Positions 22,314 to 30,565 of a stretch of DNA of 32,391 nucleotides are shown here, one piece after another. The stretch lies in assembly GCA_937969345.1 (NCBI GenBank), contig CALBVK010000263.1, forward strand, positions 1 through 32,391, given 5' to 3'. A program made the position numbers and the translations under genes. The notes under the pieces are model-generated. The model worked only from the letters and a program-made list of their open reading frames with translations. It was not told the origin of the DNA and did not search any database. This DNA comes from an uncultured Acidimicrobiales bacterium (lineage in GTDB: Bacteria; Actinomycetota; Acidimicrobiia; Acidimicrobiales; SHLQ01). How positions within the stretch are numbered: the stretch's first letter is position 1; each line of letters begins with the position of its first letter.

Positions 22314-22808
22314 CTACCCACACGAGACGGCGAAGGAACCGTCGGCGCGAACGCCAGCGGCCTCGGGCCCTCCGACGGAGGCGAACAGCGCCGTGCCTTC
22401 GCTAGTGCCACCGAGAACGGTCGAGGCAATGTTGTGAACGTCGATCGATTCCTGGGCGTACCAGCTCACGGCGGTGCCATCCTCGCGGGCGCCCTCGAGG
22501 GCGATGATCATCTCAAAATCGACCCCGGTGTCGAAGCGCTCGATCGTGGCGGTCACGTGGCCGCCCGAGTCGATCGTCCCTTCGCCGAGGGCAAACTTGA
22601 AGGTGCCATCGTCGTAGGTGTTGCAGATGCCGGCCTGGAGCTCGAACGACTGACGGCCGATCGTGAAGGCCATACGGTCGGCACCAGGAGCGACTTCGAC
22701 AACCGCTGGTTCGTCGGCCAGCGCAAGCGCTTCGGGTTCGGGTCCGGTCGCGGAGTCACCACCGCACGCTGCGAGAAGCAGGCATAGTCCGAGGAGGATC
22801 CGTCTCAT
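22314..22808 (-). CDS. Secreted lipoprotein of unknown function
   Basis: This 164-residue protein starts at ATG 22808 with AAGGG about 6-7 nt upstream. The N-terminus MRRILLGLCLLLAACGGD is a classical lipoprotein signal peptide with lipobox LAAC, so Cys15 should be lipidated and the protein anchored outside the cytoplasmic membrane. An acidic linker (about 20-45) is followed by a beta-rich domain (AFTIGRQSFELQAGICNTYDDGTFKFALGEG...) similar in pattern to small secreted lipoproteins of actinobacteria. Cysteines at about 62 and 163 could form a disulfide. The function is not known. Confidence 0.82.
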   Translation of the reverse strand: MRRILLGLCLLLAACGGDSATGPEPEALALADEPAVVEVAPGADRMAFTIGRQSFELQAGICNTYDDGTFKFALGEGTIDSGGHVTATIERFDTGVDFEMIIALEGAREDGTAVSWYAQESIDVHNIASTVLGGTSEGTALFASVGGPEAAGVRADGSFAVSCG

Positions 22809-22891
22809 ACCTGCCCTTCGGCGCGAATTCGTCCCCGGTTTAGAGCGATGTTCTCAGATGTCGAACAGGCCCGGTGTGCCAGACTCGGTCG

Positions 22892-23947
22892 ATGATCGTG
22901 GAATCGCTCCTGCCGCTCGGAAAGCTCGACCCCGGACTTCGAGAGCCAGACACACCGCTCCATATTGGTGAGTTTGCCGCCGGTGCTGCGCTCGCCGAGT
23001 CGGTCGGCCTCGATGCGGTCCTGGTCGAGGAAACAAAAGACGATCCGTTCCAGTTGTTGGCCCTCGGCGCCTCGACGACCGAGCGAATCCAGCTTGGGAC
23101 GTCGGTGGCAATGGCGTTTCCGCGCAGCCCGACCATCACCGCAATGTCAGCGTGGTCGTTGCAGAAGCTCTCACATGGACGCTTCGTCCTCGGACTAGGA
23201 ACTCAAGTCCGAGCCCATATCCAGCGTCGTTACGGGTTTGAGTGGTCAGCGCCAGCACCGTGGACTCGCGACTACGTGAACGCGATGCGCGCTGTCTGGG
23301 ATTGTTGGCAGAACGGCACGCCGCTCGACTTTGAGAGCGAGCACTACAACCTCAACCTGATGGTGCCGTTGTTCAATCCCGGTCCAATCGAACACCCCAG
23401 AATCCCCGTTCATATCGCAGCGATCGGTCCACATATGTGTGCCGTTGCTGGCGAGGTCGCCGATGGCGTCCGTTTGCACCCGGTGTGTACGCCACGTTTC
23501 ATCGACGAAGAGGTGCTGCCAAATGTCGCTCGTGGAGCGGCTCGCTCAAATCGAGATGTCGACGAGGTTGAGATTTGTATGAAACCGCTGATCGGCACTG
23601 CGCCCAATGACGACGCTCTCGAGCGGGTCATCCGTACCGTTCGGGCTCGTGTGGCCTTCTACCTGTCGACGCCCTCCTATCGTCGAACCTTCGAGCTACA
23701 CGGCTGGGGCGACATTGCCCGCGAGGCGTCGACACTGTCTCGCGAGAACCGTTGGGAAGAACTCCCCGGCCTTGTCCACGACGAGATGCTGCACACCGTG
23801 GCTACCGTCGGGAGGTACGACGAGATCGGTGCCAAGTTGCGTGAGCGCTATGTGGGCAGAGTCGATCGCATCGAGTTCTCGATCCCGGTGAATAACGAGG
23901 ACGACGCCGACGTCTTTCGGTCGATCCTCGACGAGGTTCGTTCCTAG
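22892..23947 (+). CDS. LLM-class F420-dependent oxidoreductase, TIGR03617-like
   Basis: This 351-residue TIM-barrel protein of the luciferase-like monooxygenase superfamily matches the actinobacterial F420-dependent group TIGR03617 in segment after segment: LLPLGKLDPGLRE, ETKDDPFQLLALGASTTERIQLGTSVAMAFPRSP, LQKLSHGRFVLGLGTQVRAHI, LNLMVPLFNPGP and AGEVADGVRLHPVCTPRF. It would transfer hydride between reduced F420 and an organic substrate, which is unknown. Use of F420 fits an actinobacterium. ATG 22892 gives the standard short N-terminus; the frame upstream has a GTG at 22874. It is convergent with the arylamine N-acetyltransferase gene (39-nt gap). Confidence 0.9.
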   Translation: MIVESLLPLGKLDPGLREPDTPLHIGEFAAGAALAESVGLDAVLVEETKDDPFQLLALGASTTERIQLGTSVAMAFPRSPTITAMSAWSLQKLSHGRFVLGLGTQVRAHIQRRYGFEWSAPAPWTRDYVNAMRAVWDCWQNGTPLDFESEHYNLNLMVPLFNPGPIEHPRIPVHIAAIGPHMCAVAGEVADGVRLHPVCTPRFIDEEVLPNVARGAARSNRDVDEVEICMKPLIGTAPNDDALERVIRTVRARVAFYLSTPSYRRTFELHGWGDIAREASTLSRENRWEELPGLVHDEMLHTVATVGRYDEIGAKLRERYVGRVDRIEFSIPVNNEDDADVFRSILDEVRS

Positions 23948-23986
23948 CTATGTTTGCTCCCGGCTATCCCGGCCGAGGACGAATCA

Positions 23987-24748
23987 CTACTCGCGCGCCA
24001 GGCCGAACCGTTCGAGAAGAACAGCATCCCAGTCCTCTTCGGCGACCTGGGTCTCGGTCGTGCCTTGTGGCGTGATCTCCTTGAGCAGCGTTGGTAGCAA
24101 CGTGAGCCGGACTGGTCCGCCATCAACGAGTCGCGTGGCGAACGGCGCTTTGCTCCATTGCAGCGTTGGGTCCGTTTGCAGGTGTTGCGATGACGCGTCG
24201 AAATCGGTGAGCTGAAGGGCGACTCGACGGAACCGATACTGCGGCTCGGGAAAGCCCGAGTCGTCGTGACGCGTCAAGGTGAGGCCCTGGCTGCTCGGGA
24301 TGAATTCAAACGTTCCAACGCCGCCGTCCTGAGGGCCTTGTTGATTCAGGTCGAGTGGAATCGAGAAGCTGTCGCCAAAGCCGACATCGACAAGATATGA
24401 GCGGTCGAGCTGAACCTCGAGCATCAGGTGATCGATGACCGCGTTTGGACCATCGAGCAGCACCGCTGCGCCTAAGCGCATCACCGAGAACCCAAGCGCT
24501 TCGAGAAGTGCACCGAACGCGCCGTTGAGCTCGAAGCACCAACCTCCCCTCGAGCGCGTGACGACCTTGTCGAGCGACCACTCGAGGTCGGTCCGAACCG
24601 GCGTGCCAGCGGCGACGTCGAGGTTCTCAAATGGCACGGTCGAGAGGTGCGCGCTCATCAGCGCCGACAGGCCAACGAGATCGAGCGTCGGTGCCGAATC
24701 GAGCCCGATCCGTTGGAGATAGCGCGGGACGTCGACTTCGTTGCTCAT
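23987..24748 (-). CDS. nat: Arylamine N-acetyltransferase
   Basis: This 253-residue protein shows the arylamine N-acetyltransferase catalytic triad: C71 in RGGWCFELN, H107 in IDHLMLEV and D121 in LVDVGFGD. The N-terminal VPFENLDV segment is also typical. The enzyme transfers acetyl from acetyl-CoA to arylamines and hydrazines via the cysteine thioester, in the cytoplasm. ATG 24748 fits the family; a longer upstream frame shadows the engB region. The length is slightly shorter than mycobacterial NAT (about 275). Its upstream region (24749-24871) is shared with engB, transcribed divergently. Confidence 0.93.
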   Translation of the reverse strand: MSNEVDVPRYLQRIGLDSAPTLDLVGLSALMSAHLSTVPFENLDVAAGTPVRTDLEWSLDKVVTRSRGGWCFELNGAFGALLEALGFSVMRLGAAVLLDGPNAVIDHLMLEVQLDRSYLVDVGFGDSFSIPLDLNQQGPQDGGVGTFEFIPSSQGLTLTRHDDSGFPEPQYRFRRVALQLTDFDASSQHLQTDPTLQWSKAPFATRLVDGGPVRLTLLPTLLKEITPQGTTETQVAEEDWDAVLLERFGLARE

Positions 24749-24871
24749 CGAGGTAACGGTAGCGCCGCGGCCGTTGTGGGTTCGGGTAGCGGGTGTCATT
24801 GTCGGTGGAGCTATCGACATCGTTCGGTGGTGAGCGCCGCGAAAAGACACCCTGTAACTACACTTCGACAC

Positions 24872-25468
24872 GTGTCCGGACCGCTGCAACTCGAGTTTGT
24901 GATGTCCGCGTCCAAACACACCCAACTCCCCGCGTCATTGGTCGAGGTTGCGGTGGCTGGTCGCTCGAACGTCGGCAAGAGCTCGCTTCTCAACGCGCTC
25001 GCCAATCGCAAGGGTCTCGCCAAGACTTCCAAGACCCCAGGTGCGACCCGTTTGCTCAACGTCTTTGAGTTGCAGCCCGAGGGATCTGGCAAGTGGCTCG
25101 TCGACCTTCCCGGTTACGGCTACGCAAAGGCGCCAAAGCACGAGCAGAAGCGCTGGGCTCAAATGATCGAGGACTACTTGATCGAGCGGGAAACGCTCGA
25201 GCTTGTACTCGTTCTCGTCGACGGAGAGGTCGGGCCGACCGCGCTCGACAAGCAGTCGATCGAATGGTTCCGACACATCGGTATCCCGATCAAGATCGTC
25301 GCCACGAAACACGACAAGGTGAAGTCGGCGAAGCTCGGATCTCGCAAGAAGGCCGTCGCCGAAGGCTGCGGTGTCGAGAAGAAGGACGTCCGGTGGGTGA
25401 GCGCGGCAAAAGGTGTCGGCATCCCCGAACTCCGCGCCGAGATTCACACATTCCTGGAGTATGAATGA
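24872..25468 (+). CDS. engB: Ribosome biogenesis GTPase EngB/YsxC
   Basis: This 198-residue protein matches EngB (YihA/YsxC) in full: LEFVMSASKHTQLPASLVEVAVAGRSNVGKSS aligned to the E. coli N-terminus in parts, with G1 GRSNVGKS (30-37), G2 threonine in TPGATR, G3 DLPG (78-81), G4 TKHD (145-148) and G5 SAAKG. It is an essential GTPase for large ribosomal subunit assembly. The start is GTG 24872, the only candidate upstream of the conserved FVMSA; ATG 24902 would remove conserved residues. No ribosome binding site is seen, so a leaderless transcript is possible (TGTAACT about 15 nt upstream could be a -10). The stop overlaps the next gene (ATGA). Confidence 0.95.
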   Translation: MSGPLQLEFVMSASKHTQLPASLVEVAVAGRSNVGKSSLLNALANRKGLAKTSKTPGATRLLNVFELQPEGSGKWLVDLPGYGYAKAPKHEQKRWAQMIEDYLIERETLELVLVLVDGEVGPTALDKQSIEWFRHIGIPIKIVATKHDKVKSAKLGSRKKAVAEGCGVEKKDVRWVSAAKGVGIPELRAEIHTFLEYE

Positions 25469-26940
25469 AGCGTCTGGTCCGTTGGCTCGCACTGGCAGGT
25501 GTCATTGGCGGCGGAGTCACCTGGTGGCAGCGCCAGCAGGGGAGTGACGACATCGTTGGATCCATGGGGAGTGCCGGCCGCAATGCAACGGTCGCCAAGA
25601 TGGGCGCTCGCACCGGTGGACGTTGGGCGGTAACCCAAGCAAAGAAGACCTTTGCGTCAGCGGAACGCCGCGAAGAGCTGTCGGCAGAATTCGAGATGAA
25701 GACCACCGAGGATGTCGTGGCATCGCTCGGCAATCTCAAGGGCGCCATGATGAAGGTTGGTCAGATGGCCAGTTACCTCGACCTCGGACTGCCCGAGAAC
25801 GCTCGGGCCACGCTCGCCTCGCTGCAGAGCGACGCTCCACCAATGTCGGGCGAACTCGCTGCATCGGTGATTATCGACGAACTTGGCACACACCCCGACG
25901 AGTTGTTCGCCGAGTGGGACCCCGTGCCGATCGCGTCGGCATCGATTGGCCAAGTACACCGTGCACTCACCCACGACGGCGAGGCCGTTGCGGTCAAGGT
26001 GCAATACCCCGGAGTCGCGGAGGCCATCGAGTCCGACCTGCGGACAAACGACGTGCTCTTCTCGGCGTTGCGAGTGCTGTTCCCTGGTATCGACACCTCG
26101 ACCATCACCGAGGAACTACGCGAACGGCTCAGCGAAGAACTGAACTACGAACTTGAAGCGAAGAACCAACGTCACTTCGCCGCACACTTCGACGGACATC
26201 CGTTCATTCACGTGCCACACATCTTCGACAAGTACTCGAGTCGCAAGGTGCTCACCTCCGAACTTGTCGTGGGCTCAAATTTCACCGAGGTCCTCGACTG
26301 GTCTCAGGAAGAACGGGACCTTGCGTCTGAAACGCTCTTCCGGTTTACGTTCGGTTCGATCTATCGACTTGCAGCGTTCAACGGCGACCCACATCCCGGC
26401 AACTACATTTTCCATGGTGGCGGGCGAATAACGTTCCTCGACTTTGGCCTGGTCAAACACTTCAGTGAGGCCGATACGGCATTGTTCGAAGCGCTGATCA
26501 CCGAGATGGTGATCGATCAAGACTTCGCATCGTTCCGCACGACGATCGAAGAAGCTGGGCTGCTCCCACCGGGGCAACGCTTCTCCAATGAGCTCATCGG
26601 CGACTACTTCTCGTTCTTCTACGACTTCGTGCAGCACGACCGGGTCTTCACCTTCGACGAGGACTACTCCGCTGCCGGAGTGAAGGCGATCTTCGACACG
26701 AGCGGCGAACACGGCGAGCTCAAGAAGGTCCTCGACGTGCCGTCCTCGTTCGTCGTCCTACAGCGGATCAACCTGGGGGTCATTGCACTGTTTGCTCAGC
26801 TTGGTGCGACCGGCAACTGGCGCAAGGTCGCCGAAGAGGTCTGGCCGTTCGTCGAGGCAGAACCATCGACAGAAATGGGTCGGACCATCGAACGATGGGG
26901 CCGCGCAAGCGGTGCCAGAGCGTCATACGAAGGTCTCTAG
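25465..26940 (+). CDS. ABC1/UbiB-family atypical kinase
   Basis: This 491-residue protein has the ABC1/ADCK signature motifs: KxGQ (K97 in MMKVGQM), the alanine-rich loop ASASIGQVH (157-165), VAVKVQYPG with the lysine at 178, EELNYELEAKNQ (224-235), NGDPHPGN (306-313) and FLDFG (324-328). The N-terminus has one hydrophobic segment (about 6-20), so it may be membrane-anchored. Family members bind ATP and are linked to isoprenoid lipid or quinone biology; here quinone (menaquinone) or other lipid handling is inferred. It overlaps engB by 4 nt (ATGA), so it is cotranslated with the GTPase gene. The start at 25465 is well supported by this overlap. Confidence 0.92.
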   Translation: MKRLVRWLALAGVIGGGVTWWQRQQGSDDIVGSMGSAGRNATVAKMGARTGGRWAVTQAKKTFASAERREELSAEFEMKTTEDVVASLGNLKGAMMKVGQMASYLDLGLPENARATLASLQSDAPPMSGELAASVIIDELGTHPDELFAEWDPVPIASASIGQVHRALTHDGEAVAVKVQYPGVAEAIESDLRTNDVLFSALRVLFPGIDTSTITEELRERLSEELNYELEAKNQRHFAAHFDGHPFIHVPHIFDKYSSRKVLTSELVVGSNFTEVLDWSQEERDLASETLFRFTFGSIYRLAAFNGDPHPGNYIFHGGGRITFLDFGLVKHFSEADTALFEALITEMVIDQDFASFRTTIEEAGLLPPGQRFSNELIGDYFSFFYDFVQHDRVFTFDEDYSAAGVKAIFDTSGEHGELKKVLDVPSSFVVLQRINLGVIALFAQLGATGNWRKVAEEVWPFVEAEPSTEMGRTIERWGRASGARASYEGL

Positions 26941-26959
26941 GCTCGACTAAGTTCGGGCC

Positions 26960-27115
26960 ATGGTGGATGACAACGGCGGTAGCCCACATGTGACGCCAGG
27001 TAGGCCCAAAGGGAGCGGAAGTCGTGCTCCCTGGGTGATTCTTGGGCTGATCGTCGTGTGTGTCATGGCGGTGATTATCAGTATCGGGATCGCGATCTTG
27101 GTGCTTCGGGGCTGA
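26960..27115 (+). CDS. 51-residue single-pass membrane protein
   Basis: A short open frame between the ABC1 kinase and yaaA encodes a polar N-terminus (MVDDNGGSPHVTPGRPKGSG) followed by one hydrophobic helix (about residues 25-49: WVILGLIVVCVMAVIISIGIA) and a short basic end, LRG. The composition is that of an actinobacterial small membrane protein. There is no clear ribosome binding site; the ATG is 19 nt past the upstream stop. The frame is open in the direction of its neighbours. It may be a real small protein, but without homology the evidence is modest. Confidence 0.55.
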   Translation: MVDDNGGSPHVTPGRPKGSGSRAPWVILGLIVVCVMAVIISIGIAILVLRG

Positions 27116-27147
27116 CATTTGTGCTCAGAATCCGATAAACAACGAGT

Positions 27148-27933
27148 GTGCTGATCGTTGTTTCTCCCGCAAAGTCGCTCGACTATGAGTCGAAGCTGGC
27201 AACCAAGAAGTTCTCCGAGCCCGAAATGCTTGATCGGAGCGATGCGCTCGTTTCGGTGATGGCCACCAAGTCACCCGACGAGATCTCGTCGATGATGCAC
27301 GTCTCACCCGCCCTTGGTGAACTCAACTTCACCCGCTTCCAAGAGTGGGAACGGCCCTTCACCACCGAGAACGCTCGTCCCGCGATCCTCGCGTTCGACG
27401 GCGACGTGTACACCGGCATGGACGCCCCAAACTCGTTCTCCGAACGCGACTTCACCCACGCACAAAAGACACTGCGGATCCTGTCTGGCTTGTACGGGGT
27501 GCTTCGCCCACTCGACCTGATGCAGCCATACCGGTTGGAAATGGGCACCAAGCTCAAGACCTCCGACGGCAACAACCTCTACGACTTCTGGGGAACCGAG
27601 ATCGCCGAGAACCTCAATGACGCCATCGAGGAAAGCCCGGGAGCGAACGTGCTCATCAACCTTGCATCGAACGAGTATTTCAGCGCGGTCGACACCAGCG
27701 TGCTCAACGCGCCGATCGTGGCCCCGGTCTTTCTCGATGCCAAGGGATCGGGCGACTACAAGATCGTTAGCTTCTTCGCAAAGCGCGCTCGTGGAGTCAT
27801 GAGCGCGTGGATCATTCAGAACCGAATCAGCACTCGAAAGGCATTGGTCGACTTCGAGGGCATGGGTTACCACTACGATTCGGAACGTTCGTCGAGCGAT
27901 CGCCCGGTGTTCATTCGCCGTAGCGACGACTAA
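27148..27933 (+). CDS. yaaA: Peroxide stress protein YaaA
   Basis: This 261-residue protein matches YaaA (DUF328/UPF0246): N-terminus MLIVVSPAKSLDYES, FDGDVYTGMDA, LRILSGLYGVLRPLDLMQPYRLEMGTKL, LINLASNEYFSAV and the later RGVMSAWIIQNRI block. In E. coli, YaaA lowers free iron and protects DNA from peroxide damage, and related proteins bind DNA. The start is GTG 27148, which yields the conserved first residues. It follows the small membrane protein by 32 nt and is followed by the DUF2510 gene after 32 nt, so cotranscription is possible. Confidence 0.93.
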   Translation: MLIVVSPAKSLDYESKLATKKFSEPEMLDRSDALVSVMATKSPDEISSMMHVSPALGELNFTRFQEWERPFTTENARPAILAFDGDVYTGMDAPNSFSERDFTHAQKTLRILSGLYGVLRPLDLMQPYRLEMGTKLKTSDGNNLYDFWGTEIAENLNDAIEESPGANVLINLASNEYFSAVDTSVLNAPIVAPVFLDAKGSGDYKIVSFFAKRARGVMSAWIIQNRISTRKALVDFEGMGYHYDSERSSSDRPVFIRRSDD

Positions 27934-27965
27934 GGGGCTCGGCTCCTACCCAGGGGGAAACAAGC

Positions 27966-28628
27966 ATGTCGGATTCAGCAACACCAGGTTGGTACCACGC
28001 CGAAGGCGATCCACCGAACACCGAGCGTTACTGGGACGGATCTGCCTGGACGGAAGGACCTCGCCCGATCGGGGGAACTCCTCCAGTGGCACCGACCGAT
28101 ATGCCGTCGATGGACCCACCGGGCTCGAACATGCCGGTCATGGGACAAACGCCGCCGCCGTCAGATCTTCCAGGAGCAGCTCCGGGAGGCTTCGGGACCG
28201 TGACCCCCGGGCCCGCCGATGCACCCGGCGGCTTTGGGTCGGTAACCCCGAGCCCAACAACACCTCCTCCAGGGATGCCCGTTGCCGGCGGTGCGCCCGG
28301 CTTTGGGACTCCTCCCGCTGGTGGCGCAATGCCAGGTGGCATGGCTCCAGGTGGATTCCCCGGCGCTCCGGTCGGAATGGGTGCTGCCTACGCCGAATCG
28401 AGCCAGGCCACCATGGCGCTTATTCTGTCGCTGGTCGGCCTGATTTGCTGCCTCACGTCGCCGGTTGGCGCCTATCTGGGTTACGCCGAGAAGAACGCGA
28501 TCGATGCCGGCCGTCGAGATCCAAAGAACCGCGGTATGGCCCAAGCAGCGTTCATCATTGGCTTGGTGCTGACCGGACTGAGCTTGCTCTTCATCCTCTT
28601 AGTTCTGGTCGGTGGCTTCAGCGCCTAA
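27966..28628 (+). CDS. DUF2510/DUF4190-like membrane protein
   Basis: This 220-residue protein begins with a DUF2510 domain (PGWYHAEGDPPNTERYWDGSAWTEGPRP, 7-34), a short motif found in actinobacterial membrane proteins. A long Pro/Gly-rich linker (about 37-135) follows, then two membrane helices (about 146-170 and 194-216) with a polar segment between, resembling DUF4190. ATG 27966 has a strong ribosome binding site (GGGGGA, 8 nt upstream). It is convergent with the ABC-2 permease gene with only 6 nt between stops. Function is unknown; similar proteins are thought to act at the cell surface or in stress response. Confidence 0.85.
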   Translation: MSDSATPGWYHAEGDPPNTERYWDGSAWTEGPRPIGGTPPVAPTDMPSMDPPGSNMPVMGQTPPPSDLPGAAPGGFGTVTPGPADAPGGFGSVTPSPTTPPPGMPVAGGAPGFGTPPAGGAMPGGMAPGGFPGAPVGMGAAYAESSQATMALILSLVGLICCLTSPVGAYLGYAEKNAIDAGRRDPKNRGMAQAAFIIGLVLTGLSLLFILLVLVGGFSA

Positions 28629-28634
28629 CCCGCT

Positions 28635-29399
28635 CTAGCGGTTCGGCGTCCAGCGGAAAAACTTCAGAGCGACGACCGCTCCGAATAGACCCCATCCAAG
28701 AACGACGAGCCAATGGTCCCATGGCCATGCGGCTCCGTCGGCGAACGGGTTGTAGCTCTCTTGGAGGGCCATATTCATATGGCTGACCGGGAACAGGTCA
28801 CCGATTCTGGAGACCCAATCGGGAACCTGGTCGCTTGGGAGGAACACCCCGCTGATGAAATAGAGCGGCAACATGATCGCGTTGGTGACCGCGGGAGCTG
28901 CATCTTCGGACGAGATGATCACCGTCATTGCGAGACCGAGCGCAGCGAACGACATTGCGCCGAGCACAAGAGAGATCGCAAGACTCGGTAGCGTCTCGAA
29001 CTGCAGCGATACGCCGTAGACCACACGCCCGATCACGCTGATAATCACGGTCATCGCAACGGCGATCACCGCTCCAGCGAGCATCTGCGACAGGATGAAA
29101 ACCCACGGCGGAATTGGCGTACCGCGGGTGCGCTTAAGCATGCCGCGTTCGCGTCGTGTCGTCATGGTGATCGCAAGGTTCACCGTGGTTGCTGAGACGA
29201 TTGCGAGCGTGAGGATGCCCGGCACGTACAAGGTCGAAACCTTGGCGCCGTTGTCGAGGGTGTTGTTGCCAAAGATCGAGGTGAACAGCACGAGGAAGAT
29301 CAGCGGTAAGACGACCGTGAAGAACGTCGCAGCCGGGTTGCGGCGAAAGATCAGTAGATCGAACTTGAGCTGATGAAGGACCCGACGAAATGCGCTCAT
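28635..29399 (-). CDS. ABC-2 type transporter permease
   Basis: This 254-residue protein starts at ATG 29399, overlapping the TGA of the ATPase gene (ATGA). It has a cytoplasmic amphipathic N-terminus (LKFDLLIFRRNPAATFF) and six hydrophobic helices, with the family's ABC-2 features RRERGMLKRTRGTPIPPW in the first cytoplasmic loop and PLYFISGVFLPSDQVPDWVSRIGDLFPVSH near the end. It forms the membrane half of an ABC-2 exporter with the adjacent ATPase; the cargo (drug, lipid or polysaccharide) is not evident. It is convergent with the DUF2510 gene. Confidence 0.93.
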   Translation of the reverse strand: MSAFRRVLHQLKFDLLIFRRNPAATFFTVVLPLIFLVLFTSIFGNNTLDNGAKVSTLYVPGILTLAIVSATTVNLAITMTTRRERGMLKRTRGTPIPPWVFILSQMLAGAVIAVAMTVIISVIGRVVYGVSLQFETLPSLAISLVLGAMSFAALGLAMTVIISSEDAAPAVTNAIMLPLYFISGVFLPSDQVPDWVSRIGDLFPVSHMNMALQESYNPFADGAAWPWDHWLVVLGWGLFGAVVALKFFRWTPNR

Positions 29400-30301
29400 C
29401 GTTCGTGTCCCTCGGTCAGCTGGAGGTACACGTCTTCGAGCGTTGGCCGTGCCACGTTGAGTTCGGGCAATGAGACGCCCATTTCCGTCGCCCAATTCGT
29501 GAGCTCATGCAAAGAGACGAGCGAGTCCTTTGTATCGATCTGTGCTTGACCGTTGCTTGGGTCAACGCGTGCGCCCAGGCGATCCGGTGGTCGGGGATCG
29601 GCGGCGTCGGGTTTCCAGCTGATTCGAGTCTGTGCGTTGACCTGATCGGCAAGTTCCTCCGCTGTGCCTCGGGCCAGGATCTTGCCGGCGCCGATGACGA
29701 CGATGCGGTCCGACAGGTGCTCTGCTTCATCCATGTAGTGCGTGGTCAGCAGGACGGTCTTGCCGATGTCACGTAGCGCCTCGATCATCCCCCACGACTC
29801 GCGTCGTGCTGTTGGGTCGAACCCGGTGGTGGGTTCGTCGAGGAACACGAGCTCGGGATCGCCGACGAGTGCAAGCGCGAGATCGAGTCGGCGCTTTTGT
29901 CCGCCGGAGAGTTTGCGGGTCCGATGGTCTGCGCTGCTGGTGAGTCCAACGAGCTCGAGGGTTTCTTCGGGGTTGCGTGGGTTCTCGTAGTACGCGGCCT
30001 GCATCCGTACTGCTTCGCCGGCGGTGAGCTCGGGGACCGGTTCTGATTCCTGGAGAACGATTCCGATCTGCTCTCGCCACGACAGGGGTGCGCGTTCCGG
30101 GTCGACGCCGAGCACTTCGACTTCACCCGACGTTCGCTTTCGGAATCCTTCCAGGATTTCGATCGTGGTCGTCTTGCCGGCACCGTTGCTCCCAAGGAAG
30201 GCGAGTATCTCGCCGGTGGTTACTTCGAGGTCGATTCCGTCGACTGCAGCGAAATCGCCGTAGTGCATCTTGAGATCGCGTACGCCGATCGCTGTCGTCA
30301 C
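29396..30301 (-). CDS. ABC-2 type transporter ATP-binding protein
   Basis: This 301-residue protein has Walker A GSNGAGKTT, Q-loop VLQESEP, signature LSGGQKRRLDLALAL, Walker B LVFLDEPTTGFDP and H-loop LLTTHYMDEAEHLSD, followed by a C-terminal extension (about 215-300) as in DrrA-type multidrug or lantibiotic exporters. It powers export with the following permease. The start is GTG 30301: GGAGG lies 5 nt upstream on the minus strand, while ATG 30328 has no such signal. The operon is divergent from the TetR-like gene, with a hairpin in the intervening region. Confidence 0.93.
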   Translation of the reverse strand: MTTAIGVRDLKMHYGDFAAVDGIDLEVTTGEILAFLGSNGAGKTTTIEILEGFRKRTSGEVEVLGVDPERAPLSWREQIGIVLQESEPVPELTAGEAVRMQAAYYENPRNPEETLELVGLTSSADHRTRKLSGGQKRRLDLALALVGDPELVFLDEPTTGFDPTARRESWGMIEALRDIGKTVLLTTHYMDEAEHLSDRIVVIGAGKILARGTAEELADQVNAQTRISWKPDAADPRPPDRLGARVDPSNGQAQIDTKDSLVSLHELTNWATEMGVSLPELNVARPTLEDVYLQLTEGHER

Positions 30302-30363
30302 GAAGGCCTCCAGGGGGTCGTTGGCCATTCTTGTTGGCCACGCAGAAGAAGGCCAAACGCGCT

Positions 30364-30397
30364 CGAGCGGGCGAACAGTTTCCCAGTCGCCCGCTCG
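30364..30397. promoter_or_regulatory. 11-bp inverted repeat between ABC operon and TetR gene
   Basis: CGAGCGGGCGA (30364-30374) and TCGCCCGCTCG (30387-30397) are perfect reverse complements with a 12-nt spacer. They lie 63 nt upstream of the ATPase GTG, in the 264-nt divergent region. A smaller inverted repeat TGGAC/GTCCA is present near 30493-30507. These are candidate operators for the divergent TetR-like regulator or leader hairpins; nothing else is visible in the gap. Confidence 0.45.
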
Positions 30398-30565
30398 TTC
30401 CGCCTCCGAGAGCCTTGCAGCCCCCCGCCGGAGGAATCCGTGTCCGCCGCCCACCATTTCCGCCCACGAACATTCTTATTATGGCCGCTTTGGACTTTGG
30501 ACGCAATGTCCAGAACGAAGTTTTTGTTACACTTTCGATACGCGTCCTATCGATCGGAGAGGCAT

